A stretch of DNA of 5,043 nucleotides from Bacteroidales bacterium (GTDB lineage: Bacteria > Bacteroidota > Bacteroidia > Bacteroidales > UBA12077): positions 1 to 5,043 of the forward strand of contig JASGMZ010000229.1 of NCBI GenBank assembly GCA_030156305.1. The letters are read 5' to 3'. The notes under the pieces were generated by a model, which was not told where the DNA came from, did no database searches, and saw nothing but the letters and a program-made list of their open reading frames with translations. The position numbers and the translations under genes are program-made. Shown here in pieces: positions 1 to 4,103 of this stretch (its first letter is position 1; each line of letters begins with the position of its first letter).

Positions 1-1350
1 CCAATGGACGAACTAAAGATAACAGGTATGGCTGTACCCATTAAAGACACCTTGAAGATTGGTAATACTGGAAACTTACAAATTGCAACTAACACTATAT
101 TTGTAATTGATTATACAAAAGTAATTAAAAGCATATCAGATGATGAGTTTAAAACGATGATAGAAAACTATCGCACACACGATGCCTTATATGATTTGTA
201 TTTTTCCATATTACGCCAACCAGACTTATTTGAGAAGTTTTTATTAGCTATGATGTTTTGCTCTAAAGGCAGCGAGGGCTTTCCATCACACATCGGATTG
301 TTTGGTCCAGCAGGATGTGGTAAGTCCAAATTATTAGAAGCCATAACAGGAACATTTGGAGAAGTAAGGTTATTAGAAACTACAACTATTAAAGGCATTG
401 TCCCAAACTTTGGTGGGAATAAGCCAGACCCTGGATTGTTTATTAAGTCTAAAAGATTCTGTGCAGTTGATGAATTTCTTAATTTATTAGTCAAGAATGA
501 GAGAATAGAGGAAATGAGGTTGTTCAACTCATTACTAACTCATGCAGATGGTGTGTCCGCATCAGGAAAACATAATGATGCAATAAATGCCAAGCCCACA
601 GCAACCATGATATTTGTGACTAACTTCATTAAAGGCAGAGTGCCTAATTTTATATCCTTATGTGAAAAAATAGATGTGCCATTCCTTTCTAGGTTCATCT
701 TATATAATTATAATGATGCCCACGTTGAGTTTATAAGAAATAACGAGGATAAGGTTTCTGAGCTATTAGCCCGAGAAAGCAGGAAATATAATAAACAAAT
801 TAGTATATCTACCTACTTGGATAAATACAATCCTGATGCCATACAGATTACTGATTATCTTAAGGATAAGCCAGTCATATATTCTACAAAAGAAGTAGCT
901 AAAATATATGATGAAGTAAAACTAATCATTCCAGCAGATAGTAATGTGTTAGAATTATATACTAGCAGGTCAAAAAAGCATATTGCCACTATACTTGATG
1001 GCATCACAAAGTATAATTATATTTTAGAAAACAGGTCTGGTGATTTTGAAGCACTCCCAGAAGATTATGAGCTAACCAAAGACATTTGGTATATGATTGT
1101 AGGTAGCTGGACTGAAAACTATAATAGAATGCCTGCTAAATATAGAGAGCGGGTCTTGACAGAAGATGAGCTTGCTGTATATTACTGTATTAAAGAACAT
1201 CAAGGCACAACCTTGTCAGATATAGAATATAATACTAAAATAAGACCTCATACTGCACTAAATAGATTATTAGAATTAAAATTAGTCCAAGACAAACCAA
1301 TCGGGAACATACATAACTATTACACTTGGGATTATATCCCAGAAAACTAA
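1..1350 (+). CDS. MCM-like AAA+ replicative helicase, 5' end outside window
   Basis: Probable DNA-unwinding ATPase for replication of the element. Numbering from the Met codon at base 4, Walker A is GPAGCGKS (101-108), Walker B is FCAVDEF (152-158), sensor 1 is FVTN (204-207) and the arginine finger lies in PFLSRF (226-231). The stretch HDALYDLYFSILRQ (59-72) aligns with the MCM signature of the form dp.iy..l..SIaP, and GVSASGKHNDAINAKPTA (183-200) falls where MCMs carry the pre-sensor-1 hairpin. Residues about 385-448 look like the C-terminal winged helix. The Met at base 4 is probably internal: the preceding in-frame Pro codon plus MDELKITGM resembles the PGD.v.vTGi strand of the MCM N-terminal OB fold, and the frame is open to the window edge. 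The missing part would hold the rest of the N-terminal domain and any zinc finger. Helicase family is confident; the true start is unseen. Confidence 0.85.
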   Translation, partial: PMDELKITGMAVPIKDTLKIGNTGNLQIATNTIFVIDYTKVIKSISDDEFKTMIENYRTHDALYDLYFSILRQPDLFEKFLLAMMFCSKGSEGFPSHIGLFGPAGCGKSKLLEAITGTFGEVRLLETTTIKGIVPNFGGNKPDPGLFIKSKRFCAVDEFLNLLVKNERIEEMRLFNSLLTHADGVSASGKHNDAINAKPTATMIFVTNFIKGRVPNFISLCEKIDVPFLSRFILYNYNDAHVEFIRNNEDKVSELLARESRKYNKQISISTYLDKYNPDAIQITDYLKDKPVIYSTKEVAKIYDEVKLIIPADSNVLELYTSRSKKHIATILDGITKYNYILENRSGDFEALPEDYELTKDIWYMIVGSWTENYNRMPAKYRERVLTEDELAVYYCIKEHQGTTLSDIEYNTKIRPHTALNRLLELKLVQDKPIGNIHNYYTWDYIPEN

Positions 1351-1352
1351 TC

Positions 1353-1362
1353 TATTTATAAA
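1353..1362 (+). promoter_or_regulatory. TATA box, likely promoter of the 67-aa wHTH gene
   Basis: TATTTATAAA starts 2 bp after the helicase stop codon. With the usual archaeal spacing of about 25 bp, transcription would start near 1384-1387, giving a short leader that still contains the GGTGG ribosome binding site at 1390-1394. The same ten bases recur at 1380-1389. The fit to position and sequence is good, but the region is AT-rich and chance matches are possible. Confidence 0.55.
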
Positions 1363-1379
1363 TGTTTTGTTACATTAAT

Positions 1380-1389
1380 TATTTATAAA
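1380..1389 (+). repeat. Second copy of TATTTATAAA, 27 bp downstream of the first
   Basis: An exact direct repeat of the decamer at 1353-1362. It abuts the GGTGG ribosome binding site (1390-1394). As a TATA box it would start transcription inside the 67-aa gene, so it is more likely an initiator-region or regulator-binding element, or chance in AT-rich DNA. Confidence 0.35.
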
Positions 1390-1400
1390 GGTGGTAAAAA

Positions 1401-1604
1401 ATGACAATAGAAGAAAAAATTATAGCATTCATAACTGATTGTGACTCTGGGACAATAATTACACAATCAATGATTTCAAGATACACAAAATTAAGTAAGC
1501 CAACAGTGGGAAAGTATGTGCCATTACTTTTATTAAGCGGTAAATTATCTGGGTTGGTTAATGTGTCTAGTTTAGGAGCACATAAGGTTATGGTAAAAAA
1601 ATGA
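1401..1604 (+). CDS. Small winged-helix-like DNA-binding protein (67 aa)
   Basis: Probable small DNA-binding regulator or replication accessory. The pattern is EEKIIAFI helix, a short turn, ITQSMISRYTKLSKPTVGKYVPLLLLSG as a helix-turn-helix (about residues 20-47), then a likely beta wing and a basic tail ending HKVMVKK. This resembles the compact winged-helix domains common in archaeal viruses, and its order of elements is like the winged helix at the C-terminus of the upstream helicase. The start is supported by GGTGG at 1390-1394, six bases before ATG, and a TATA box at 1353-1362. It follows the helicase by 50 bp and precedes the next gene by 15 bp, so it probably shares a transcript with the latter. 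It may autoregulate through the two TATTTATAAA boxes upstream. The fold is judged from sequence pattern only; the target is unknown. Confidence 0.75.
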   Translation: MTIEEKIIAFITDCDSGTIITQSMISRYTKLSKPTVGKYVPLLLLSGKLSGLVNVSSLGAHKVMVKK

Positions 1605-1619
1605 AAAAGGTGAAATGAT

Positions 1620-2090
1620 ATGGAAGGAGAAAGTGAACCAAAAATACAAACTGTGTCCTTAGATCAATTAGCCGGAATCAAAGAAGCAAAATACGAAAAA
1701 CCAATTTTTGAGAAAGCAACAACTGCTACAATTGTAGGGATTCCAGAGGTTAATTTGAATGTAGAGGATAAAGAAGGAATTACCAAAGATGGTAAACCAT
1801 ATTCTAAATTGTTTTTCACTGTTCATTATAGAACAGAAGATGGTTTGGAGTTTAGAGAAGGCTATGGATTTAGTCTGTTTATTGATGGAGATCAAAAGAC
1901 ATTCTATTATGGTAAAGAGTCATCAACTAGGGAATTTCTAGATGTGGCAATACAATATGTAGATGGTATTACTAAAGACAGCCCATTAGCAGAAATACTA
2001 CCAAAGCTAGAAAATAGAAAAGTAAAAGTAATAACTAAAGAATATGGTCCTGGAAAAAATAAAAAAACACAAGTAATTTCTTATTTATAG
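1620..2090 (+). CDS. Hypothetical protein, candidate OB-fold ssDNA-binding protein (156 aa)
   Basis: Not recognised as a named family. After an acidic N-terminus (1-30), residues 34-86 alternate hydrophobic positions like a beta barrel (TTATIVGI; KPYSKLFFTVHYR; LEFREGYGFSLFI). A helical stretch follows (STREFLDVAIQYV, about 102-114), then a second strand pair (KVKVITKEYG, then KKTQVISYL at the C-terminus) with a basic GPGKNKK turn between. Aromatic residues in strands, a beta barrel and a place behind an MCM-like helicase would suit a single-stranded DNA-binding OB fold, but this is inference. The start is set by GGTGA at 1609-1613, six bases before ATG; an overlapping out-of-frame ATG at 1615 is not used. 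The stop codon TAG runs straight into a T-rich hairpin, so it probably ends a transcription unit. The coding assignment is firm; the function is not. Confidence 0.85.
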   Translation: MEGESEPKIQTVSLDQLAGIKEAKYEKPIFEKATTATIVGIPEVNLNVEDKEGITKDGKPYSKLFFTVHYRTEDGLEFREGYGFSLFIDGDQKTFYYGKESSTREFLDVAIQYVDGITKDSPLAEILPKLENRKVKVITKEYGPGKNKKTQVISYL

Positions 2091-2111
2091 GGTTTTATTT
2101 TTTTACCCTAT
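2087..2111 (+). terminator. T-rich hairpin after the 156-aa gene, likely terminator
   Basis: Perfect 7-bp arms ATAGGGT (2087-2093) and ACCCTAT (2105-2111) enclose an almost pure T loop, TTTATTTTTTT. The left arm includes the TAG stop codon (2088-2090). Archaeal termination depends chiefly on T tracts, so this is a plausible terminator between the 156-aa gene and the phosphoesterase gene, though read-through would also allow one operon. Confidence 0.55.
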
Positions 2112-2118
2112 TTATAAT
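2110..2118 (+). promoter_or_regulatory. Possible TATA box before the phosphoesterase gene
   Basis: The bases CTATTTATAA at 2108-2117 repeat those at 1352-1361. The distance is awkward: usual archaeal spacing puts the transcription start at about 2137-2142, just past the preferred ATG at 2134, and no start codon lies shortly downstream in frame. It works only with shorter than usual spacing and a leaderless message; otherwise it is not the promoter. Confidence 0.3.
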
Positions 2119-2124
2119 TATATG

Positions 2125-2130
2125 GTTGGT
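2125..2130 (+). promoter_or_regulatory. Ribosome binding site deciding the phosphoesterase start
   Basis: GTTGGTATTATG here closely matches the GGTGGTATTATG start context of the 86-aa minus-strand gene at 3966. It favours ATG at 2134 over the earlier in-frame ATG at 2122, which has no purine-rich element at the right distance. Confidence 0.5.
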
Positions 2131-2133
2131 ATT

Positions 2134-2868
2134 ATGAAGGTAGATATTAGACGAGAAAAAAAAGATATTCAATTAGTTCCTTTTGGGGATCTACATTACG
2201 GCGACAAATCCTGTAATTGGGAGAAAGCCCAAAAGATGATTGACTGGATTGATAATGAGAAAAACACACGAGTAATTTTAATGGGTGACCTTGTAAATTC
2301 AGCAACAAAAACAAGTGTTGGTGGGGCTCTATTTGATGAAACCATGCATGGACAAGACCAACTAGATTTTGTAATTGATGCCTTACGACCAATTAAGAAA
2401 AAGCTATATGGTGCGTTGGTTGGTAATCATTCACAGAGAATAATTGAATCTACCGGTTATGACCCTATTAAATTATTATGTAATGAGTTACATACTAATT
2501 ATTATGGCTATGGTCAATTTATAAAAATAAAGGGAAATGGAGTTCATTATGATATCTATGCCACACACGGTTCTAGTTTTGCCACATTACCATACACAAA
2601 AATAAAAAGTTGTCTTAACCTATCTATGCACAAAGATGCGGATATATTCTTAATGGGTCACGTCCATGATCTACAGATGTATGCCCAAGAAGTAGAACGC
2701 ATACAATATAATCAGGTAATCAAATCCAAGCGCTATTTTGTATTAACTGGGCATTACCTAAATTATGATAATTCCTATGCTGAGATGAAAAACCTAATCC
2801 CTAGCAAACAAGGTAGTCCTGTTATTGATTTGTGTATGACTGAAAAACAAGTAAGAGTAAAAATATAA
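2134..2868 (+). CDS. Calcineurin-like metallophosphoesterase (244 aa)
   Basis: A two-metal phosphoesterase, probably cytoplasmic, with all five family motifs in order (numbered from Met 2134): GDLHYG (D19, H21), GDLVN (D52), GNH (N98, H99), THGSS (H145) and GHVH (H176, H178). The length suits a single catalytic domain; no capping domain, exonuclease partner region, signal peptide or membrane segment is seen. In GNHSQR the family's frequent acidic residue after GNH is replaced by Ser. Members cleave phosphomono- or diesters, including nucleic acids and cyclic nucleotides; sequence alone does not give the substrate. Lying beside helicase and DNA-binding genes, a nuclease or repair role in replication is plausible but inferred. 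ATG 2134 is preferred because of GTTGGTATT just before it; ATG 2122 would add MVGI. The next gene begins 12 bp after the stop, so the two are probably cotranscribed. Confidence 0.9.
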   Translation: MKVDIRREKKDIQLVPFGDLHYGDKSCNWEKAQKMIDWIDNEKNTRVILMGDLVNSATKTSVGGALFDETMHGQDQLDFVIDALRPIKKKLYGALVGNHSQRIIESTGYDPIKLLCNELHTNYYGYGQFIKIKGNGVHYDIYATHGSSFATLPYTKIKSCLNLSMHKDADIFLMGHVHDLQMYAQEVERIQYNQVIKSKRYFVLTGHYLNYDNSYAEMKNLIPSKQGSPVIDLCMTEKQVRVKI

Positions 2869-2880
2869 AGGAGTGATAAA

Positions 2881-2903
2881 ATGATTAAGATATTTGGTCT
2901 TAG
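2881..2903 (+). repeat. Direct repeat, copy 1: shared 5' end of the two small genes
   Basis: The first 23 bases of the 65-aa gene are identical to 3075-3097, the first 23 bases of the 63-aa gene, 194 bp away. Similarity continues more loosely for about 20 more bases, then is lost. The repeat begins exactly at both start codons, so it encodes the shared peptide MIKIFGLR rather than a random duplication. Confidence 0.9.
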
Positions 2904-3078
2904 AATACTTACAAAACAAGATGTGTATAATATGTATGATTTTAATGAAAATGTGTTATTAAATCAAATAGCCTTTGAAAATAAATTATCAGATATATTA
3001 TATTTATTTGAGGATATATTAGATAGAGCAATAGCTACTGAAAAAAAAAGAGCAAAAAAAAAGAAGGCGAAAAAATGA
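2881..3078 (+). CDS. Small protein with MIKIFGLRI start and lysine-rich tail (65 aa), copy A
   Basis: Family not recognised. Residues 1-14 (MIKIFGLRILTKQD) match the start of the next gene almost exactly in both protein and DNA. Residues about 24-52 (VLLNQIAFENKLSDILYLFEDILD) form a probable amphipathic helix that could oligomerise. The last ten residues are almost all Lys, Arg or Ala (KKRAKKKKAKK), suggesting contact with nucleic acid or acidic membrane surfaces. Translation is well supported: AGGAGTGAT (2869-2877) precedes ATG, one of the strongest ribosome binding sites in the window. The stop overlaps the next start as ATGA, implying translational coupling. Two runs of nine A (3041-3049, 3054-3062) make the 3' end vulnerable to slippage or sequencing error. 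Short amphipathic M.K.FG... starts occur in other small phage proteins, but a function cannot be assigned. Confidence 0.75.
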   Translation: MIKIFGLRILTKQDVYNMYDFNENVLLNQIAFENKLSDILYLFEDILDRAIATEKKRAKKKKAKK

Positions 3079-3097
3079 TTAAGATATTTGGTCTTAG
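3075..3097 (+). repeat. Direct repeat, copy 2: shared 5' end of the two small genes
   Basis: Exact 23-base match to 2881-2903, beginning at the ATG of the 63-aa gene. Confidence 0.9.
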
Positions 3098-3266
3098 GAT
3101 TTACACAAAAAAAGATATGGTTAAAGAATGGATTGATGGTTTTGAGGTAGAATTACCAAAAGATATTAGCCAAGCCATACTTTTAAAATTTAACTTAATA
3201 AGAACTGATGTTTACAGATTATGTGGTACTAAAAAAAGAGGTGGGTTTAAAAATGAAAAAAACTAA
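3075..3266 (+). CDS. Small protein with MIKIFGLRI start (63 aa), copy B
   Basis: Second of two tandem genes sharing the N-terminal MIKIFGLRI.TK.D segment. After residue 15 the two diverge: this one continues KEWIDGFEVELPKDISQAILLKFNLI, probably helical from about residue 29, and ends in a basic Gly/Lys/Arg tail (TKKRGGFKNEKN). No known domain was recognised. The start overlaps the previous stop as ATGA, with only a weak AAGGCGA (3064-3070) ahead, so translation probably depends on coupling. Its last 14 bases overlap the next gene, whose ribosome binding site lies inside this one. The conserved start with divergent bodies suggests the first 15 residues have their own role, such as membrane or partner attachment; that is inference. 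Confidence 0.7.
   Translation: MIKIFGLRIYTKKDMVKEWIDGFEVELPKDISQAILLKFNLIRTDVYRLCGTKKRGGFKNEKN
3238..3245 (+). promoter_or_regulatory. Strong ribosome binding site deciding the 52-aa gene start
   Basis: GAGGTGGG lies eight bases before ATG 3253 and closely fits the archaeal consensus. It rules against the in-frame upstream ATG at 3208, which has no such element and would add 15 residues inside the previous gene. Confidence 0.7.
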
Positions 3267-3411
3267 AAAAGAGAGTGACAAAAAAATGGGAACAGACATA
3301 CCTATTGTGATAGGAAATTTATTTGGTATTATTATTTTTACTCTGATTTGTCTTACGATTATACTAGGGTTTTCCCTTCTAATTAAGACGATTATAATGG
3401 CACTGTTATAA
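3253..3411 (+). CDS. Small membrane protein, basic N-terminus (52 aa)
   Basis: Probable cytoplasmic-membrane protein. Residues 1-11 are strongly basic (MKKTKKESDKK) and residues about 15-52 are almost wholly hydrophobic (IPIVIGNLFGIIIFTLICLT, then ILGFSLLIK and IIMALL). The hydrophobic part is long enough for one long span, or a helix plus a short second segment after Lys 45. The positive-inside rule puts the N-terminus in the cytoplasm. The chosen start is fixed by GAGGTGGG at 3238-3245. It overlaps the previous gene by 14 bp and is the last gene of the plus-strand arm, just before the convergent junction. In viruses such a position often holds a membrane-remodelling or lysis-related protein, but nothing in the sequence proves either. 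Confidence 0.75.
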   Translation: MKKTKKESDKKMGTDIPIVIGNLFGIIIFTLICLTIILGFSLLIKTIIMALL

Positions 3412-3419
3412 AACAACAA

Positions 3420-3475
3420 GGTAGCTATCCAAATCTTAACAATTTAATAAAAGAAACAAGGAAAACATAGCTACC
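3420..3475. terminator. Inverted repeat between convergent gene arms, candidate bidirectional terminator
   Basis: Perfect 9-bp arms GGTAGCTAT (3420-3428) and ATAGCTACC (3467-3475) are separated by 38 bp of A-rich DNA. It lies between the plus-strand stop at 3411 and the minus-strand stop at 3484, the expected place for termination of both arms. On the plus strand the right arm is followed by TTATTTTTA (3478-3486); on the minus strand the transcript has T-rich stretches inside the loop. The long loop is unusual for a simple terminator, so a protein-binding pair of sites is an alternative. Confidence 0.45.
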
Positions 3476-3483
3476 CGTTATTT

Positions 3484-3552
3484 TTACCAAACTCTTGCAA
3501 CTGCCAGAGCGATAAGAATACACCCAAGTAGTAAAGCAAGCCAATCAATCAT
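3484..3552 (-). CDS. Possible 22-aa single-span membrane peptide
   Basis: A 22-codon frame beginning MIDWLALLLGCILI and ending AVARVW, stop TAA. Nearly every residue between Trp 4 and Val 18 is hydrophobic, with a flanking Asp 3 and Arg 20, so it would make one membrane span and almost nothing else. Its ATG overlaps the end of the upstream 51-aa gene, with the start lying eight bases before that gene's TGA finishes, which suggests coupled translation. No clear GGTG element precedes it (only AGAAAAAT). It is the last frame of the minus-strand cluster and ends just before the convergent inverted repeat. Tiny one-helix peptides are known in phages and archaeal viruses, but in AT-rich DNA short frames like this also occur by chance. 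Confidence 0.4.
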   Translation of the reverse strand: MIDWLALLLGCILIALAVARVW

Positions 3553-3700
3553 TATTTTTCTCATTTATGTCAGTTTTAAATAGTATTCTGTCGTGGAATT
3601 CTGACTGTTTGCCATAATTCCAAGAATCTATTCTTCTTACATATCCAACTACTCTACTAAATATATCACATCTTTGTCTTCTATTTTCTATATCATCCAT
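3545..3700 (-). CDS. Stand-alone NrdD C-terminal glycyl-radical-like protein (51 aa)
   Basis: Resembles only the extreme C-terminus of class III (anaerobic) ribonucleoside-triphosphate reductase. RQRCDIFSRVVGYV (8-21) then WNYGKQSEFHDR (27-38) matches the NrdD pattern RVxGY...(F/W)N.GKQ.E...R, where Gly (here G19) carries the radical. The catalytic barrel, the ATP cone and the four-Cys zinc site are absent; one Cys (11) remains. Short stand-alone proteins of this type are annotated in some phage and microbial genomes. By analogy with GrcA/YfiD, the spare C-terminus for pyruvate formate-lyase, it may replace a damaged radical domain of host NrdD, or it may have been adapted for something else. 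ATG 3700 is preferred: it lies five bases after the upstream stop with AGTGAT ahead, and the match begins soon after. An upstream ATG at 3736 lies inside the previous gene. Confidence 0.75.
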   Translation of the reverse strand: MDDIENRRQRCDIFSRVVGYVRRIDSWNYGKQSEFHDRILFKTDINEKNND

Positions 3701-3705
3701 AAGTA

Positions 3706-3966
3706 TCACTTTAATTCGTTTATTTCTAATACCCATTGTCTGGGTATAAAAGTAATAACATCAAATTCTTTGTCATCGTGGTCATATAAGGATACAATTA
3801 TTACCCGTCTTTTGTCTTTGTGAATAAGATAACCACTGGTCTCTCTAACTGGTTGCTTGACTTTTAACACCTCATCATAGGTTAATGGTCCTGAATTCCA
3901 AACACAAGCATCTTCCCATTTTACAATTACTTTCTTGTAGGGACTTTGAGATTTTTTTCTAGGCAT
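3706..3966 (-). CDS. Small phage-type protein of unknown function (86 aa)
   Basis: Resembles a widespread class of small phage proteins without known function, with the outline KV.V.W.DA...., then a GYL(I/V)..D...V.(L/V) core and a final IPR..V..I. Here these are KKVIVKWEDACVW (11-23), SGYLIHKDKRRVIIVSLYD (44-62) and ITFIPRQWVLEINEL (71-85). It is probably a compact beta-rich domain; the N-terminus is basic (MPRKKS). The start is well set by GGTGG (3971-3975 in reverse), five bases before ATG. It heads a minus-strand cluster: the 51-aa NrdD-like gene begins five bases after its stop. The upstream 137-bp region carries a TATA box and three inverted repeats, suggesting regulated expression. I recognise the pattern from memory and cannot name a family. 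Confidence 0.8.
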   Translation of the reverse strand: MPRKKSQSPYKKVIVKWEDACVWNSGPLTYDEVLKVKQPVRETSGYLIHKDKRRVIIVSLYDHDDKEFDVITFIPRQWVLEINELK

Positions 3967-4006
3967 AATACCACCAGTTAGCTTTTTTTATTACTTTGGG
4001 TATTGT

Positions 4007-4020
4007 TGACACAAATGTCA
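4007..4020. promoter_or_regulatory. Short palindrome TGACA-N4-TGTCA, possible operator
   Basis: Perfect 5-bp arms around CAAA, 41 bp upstream of the 86-aa gene start, inside its predicted leader. The size and symmetry suit a dimeric repressor, but a match of this size can arise by chance. Confidence 0.35.
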
Positions 4021-4038
4021 CTAATCTAAAAAATAGTG

Positions 4039-4057
4039 CCAAAAACACCCATTTTGG
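4039..4057 (-). other. Small hairpin in the predicted 5' leader or start region
   Basis: CCAAAA (4039-4044) pairs with TTTTGG (4052-4057) around a 7-base loop. If transcription on the minus strand starts about 25 bp from the TATA box at 4076-4083, the message begins near 4053, inside this element, so it is more likely a DNA element or chance than an RNA hairpin. Confidence 0.25.
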
Positions 4058-4058
4058 T

Positions 4059-4100
4059 TACTCAAAAGCGAATACTTTATAAATGATTCGCATCTGAGTA
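4059..4100. promoter_or_regulatory. Large interrupted palindrome enclosing a TATA box
   Basis: Arms of 15 bp with 13 matching (4059-4073 and 4086-4100; outer TACTCA/TGAGTA, inner GCGAAT/ATTCGC) flank a 12-bp spacer containing the self-complementary TTTATAAA. It starts 3 bp past the stop codon of the transglutaminase-like gene and lies 93 bp upstream of the 86-aa gene. Two readings fit: an operator whose bound repressor would cover the TATA box, or a stem-loop ending the upstream gene. T-rich runs further along the minus strand (five T at 4041-4045, six T at 4028-4033) are compatible with termination. Confidence 0.65.
4076..4083 (-). promoter_or_regulatory. TATA box, likely promoter of the minus-strand three-gene cluster
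   Basis: TTTATAAA at the centre of the palindrome at 4059-4100. Used on the minus strand it would start transcription near 4053, leaving a leader of about 85 bases before ATG 3966. Being self-complementary it could also fire on the plus strand, antisense to the transglutaminase-like gene. Confidence 0.5.
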
Positions 4101-4103
4101 TAT

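Noticed and set aside
168..527. 119-aa minus-strand frame
   Set aside because: Lies wholly inside the helicase gene, antisense to the Walker A and B region; it is a by-product of that coding sequence and has no recognisable domain.
1668..1895. 75-aa minus-strand frame
   Set aside because: Antisense to the 156-aa gene, rich in Phe, Cys and Ser as expected from reversed Lys/Glu codons; no ribosome binding site.
2147..2392. 81-aa minus-strand frame
   Set aside because: Antisense to the phosphoesterase gene, whose motifs are conserved in the opposite strand.
3208..3252. Upstream start for the 52-aa membrane protein
   Set aside because: The GAGGTGGG site at 3238-3245 points to ATG 3253; the extra 15 residues are just the previous gene read in another frame.
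3219..3419. 66-aa minus-strand frame
   Set aside because: Antisense to the 52-aa membrane protein, whose strong GAGGTGGG site supports the plus strand.
3420..3475. Attachment site or CRISPR-like repeat
   Set aside because: Only two arms in inverted orientation, no integrase gene, tRNA fragment or further repeat units nearby.
3701..3736. Upstream start for the NrdD-like gene (MGIRNKRIKVIL...)
   Set aside because: It would overlap the end of the 86-aa gene by about 30 bases and lacks a ribosome binding site; the NrdD match begins after Met 3700.
4033..4059. 8-codon minus-strand frame (MGVFGTIF) in the predicted leader
   Set aside because: Too short and without a ribosome binding site; a leader peptide is possible but not supported.
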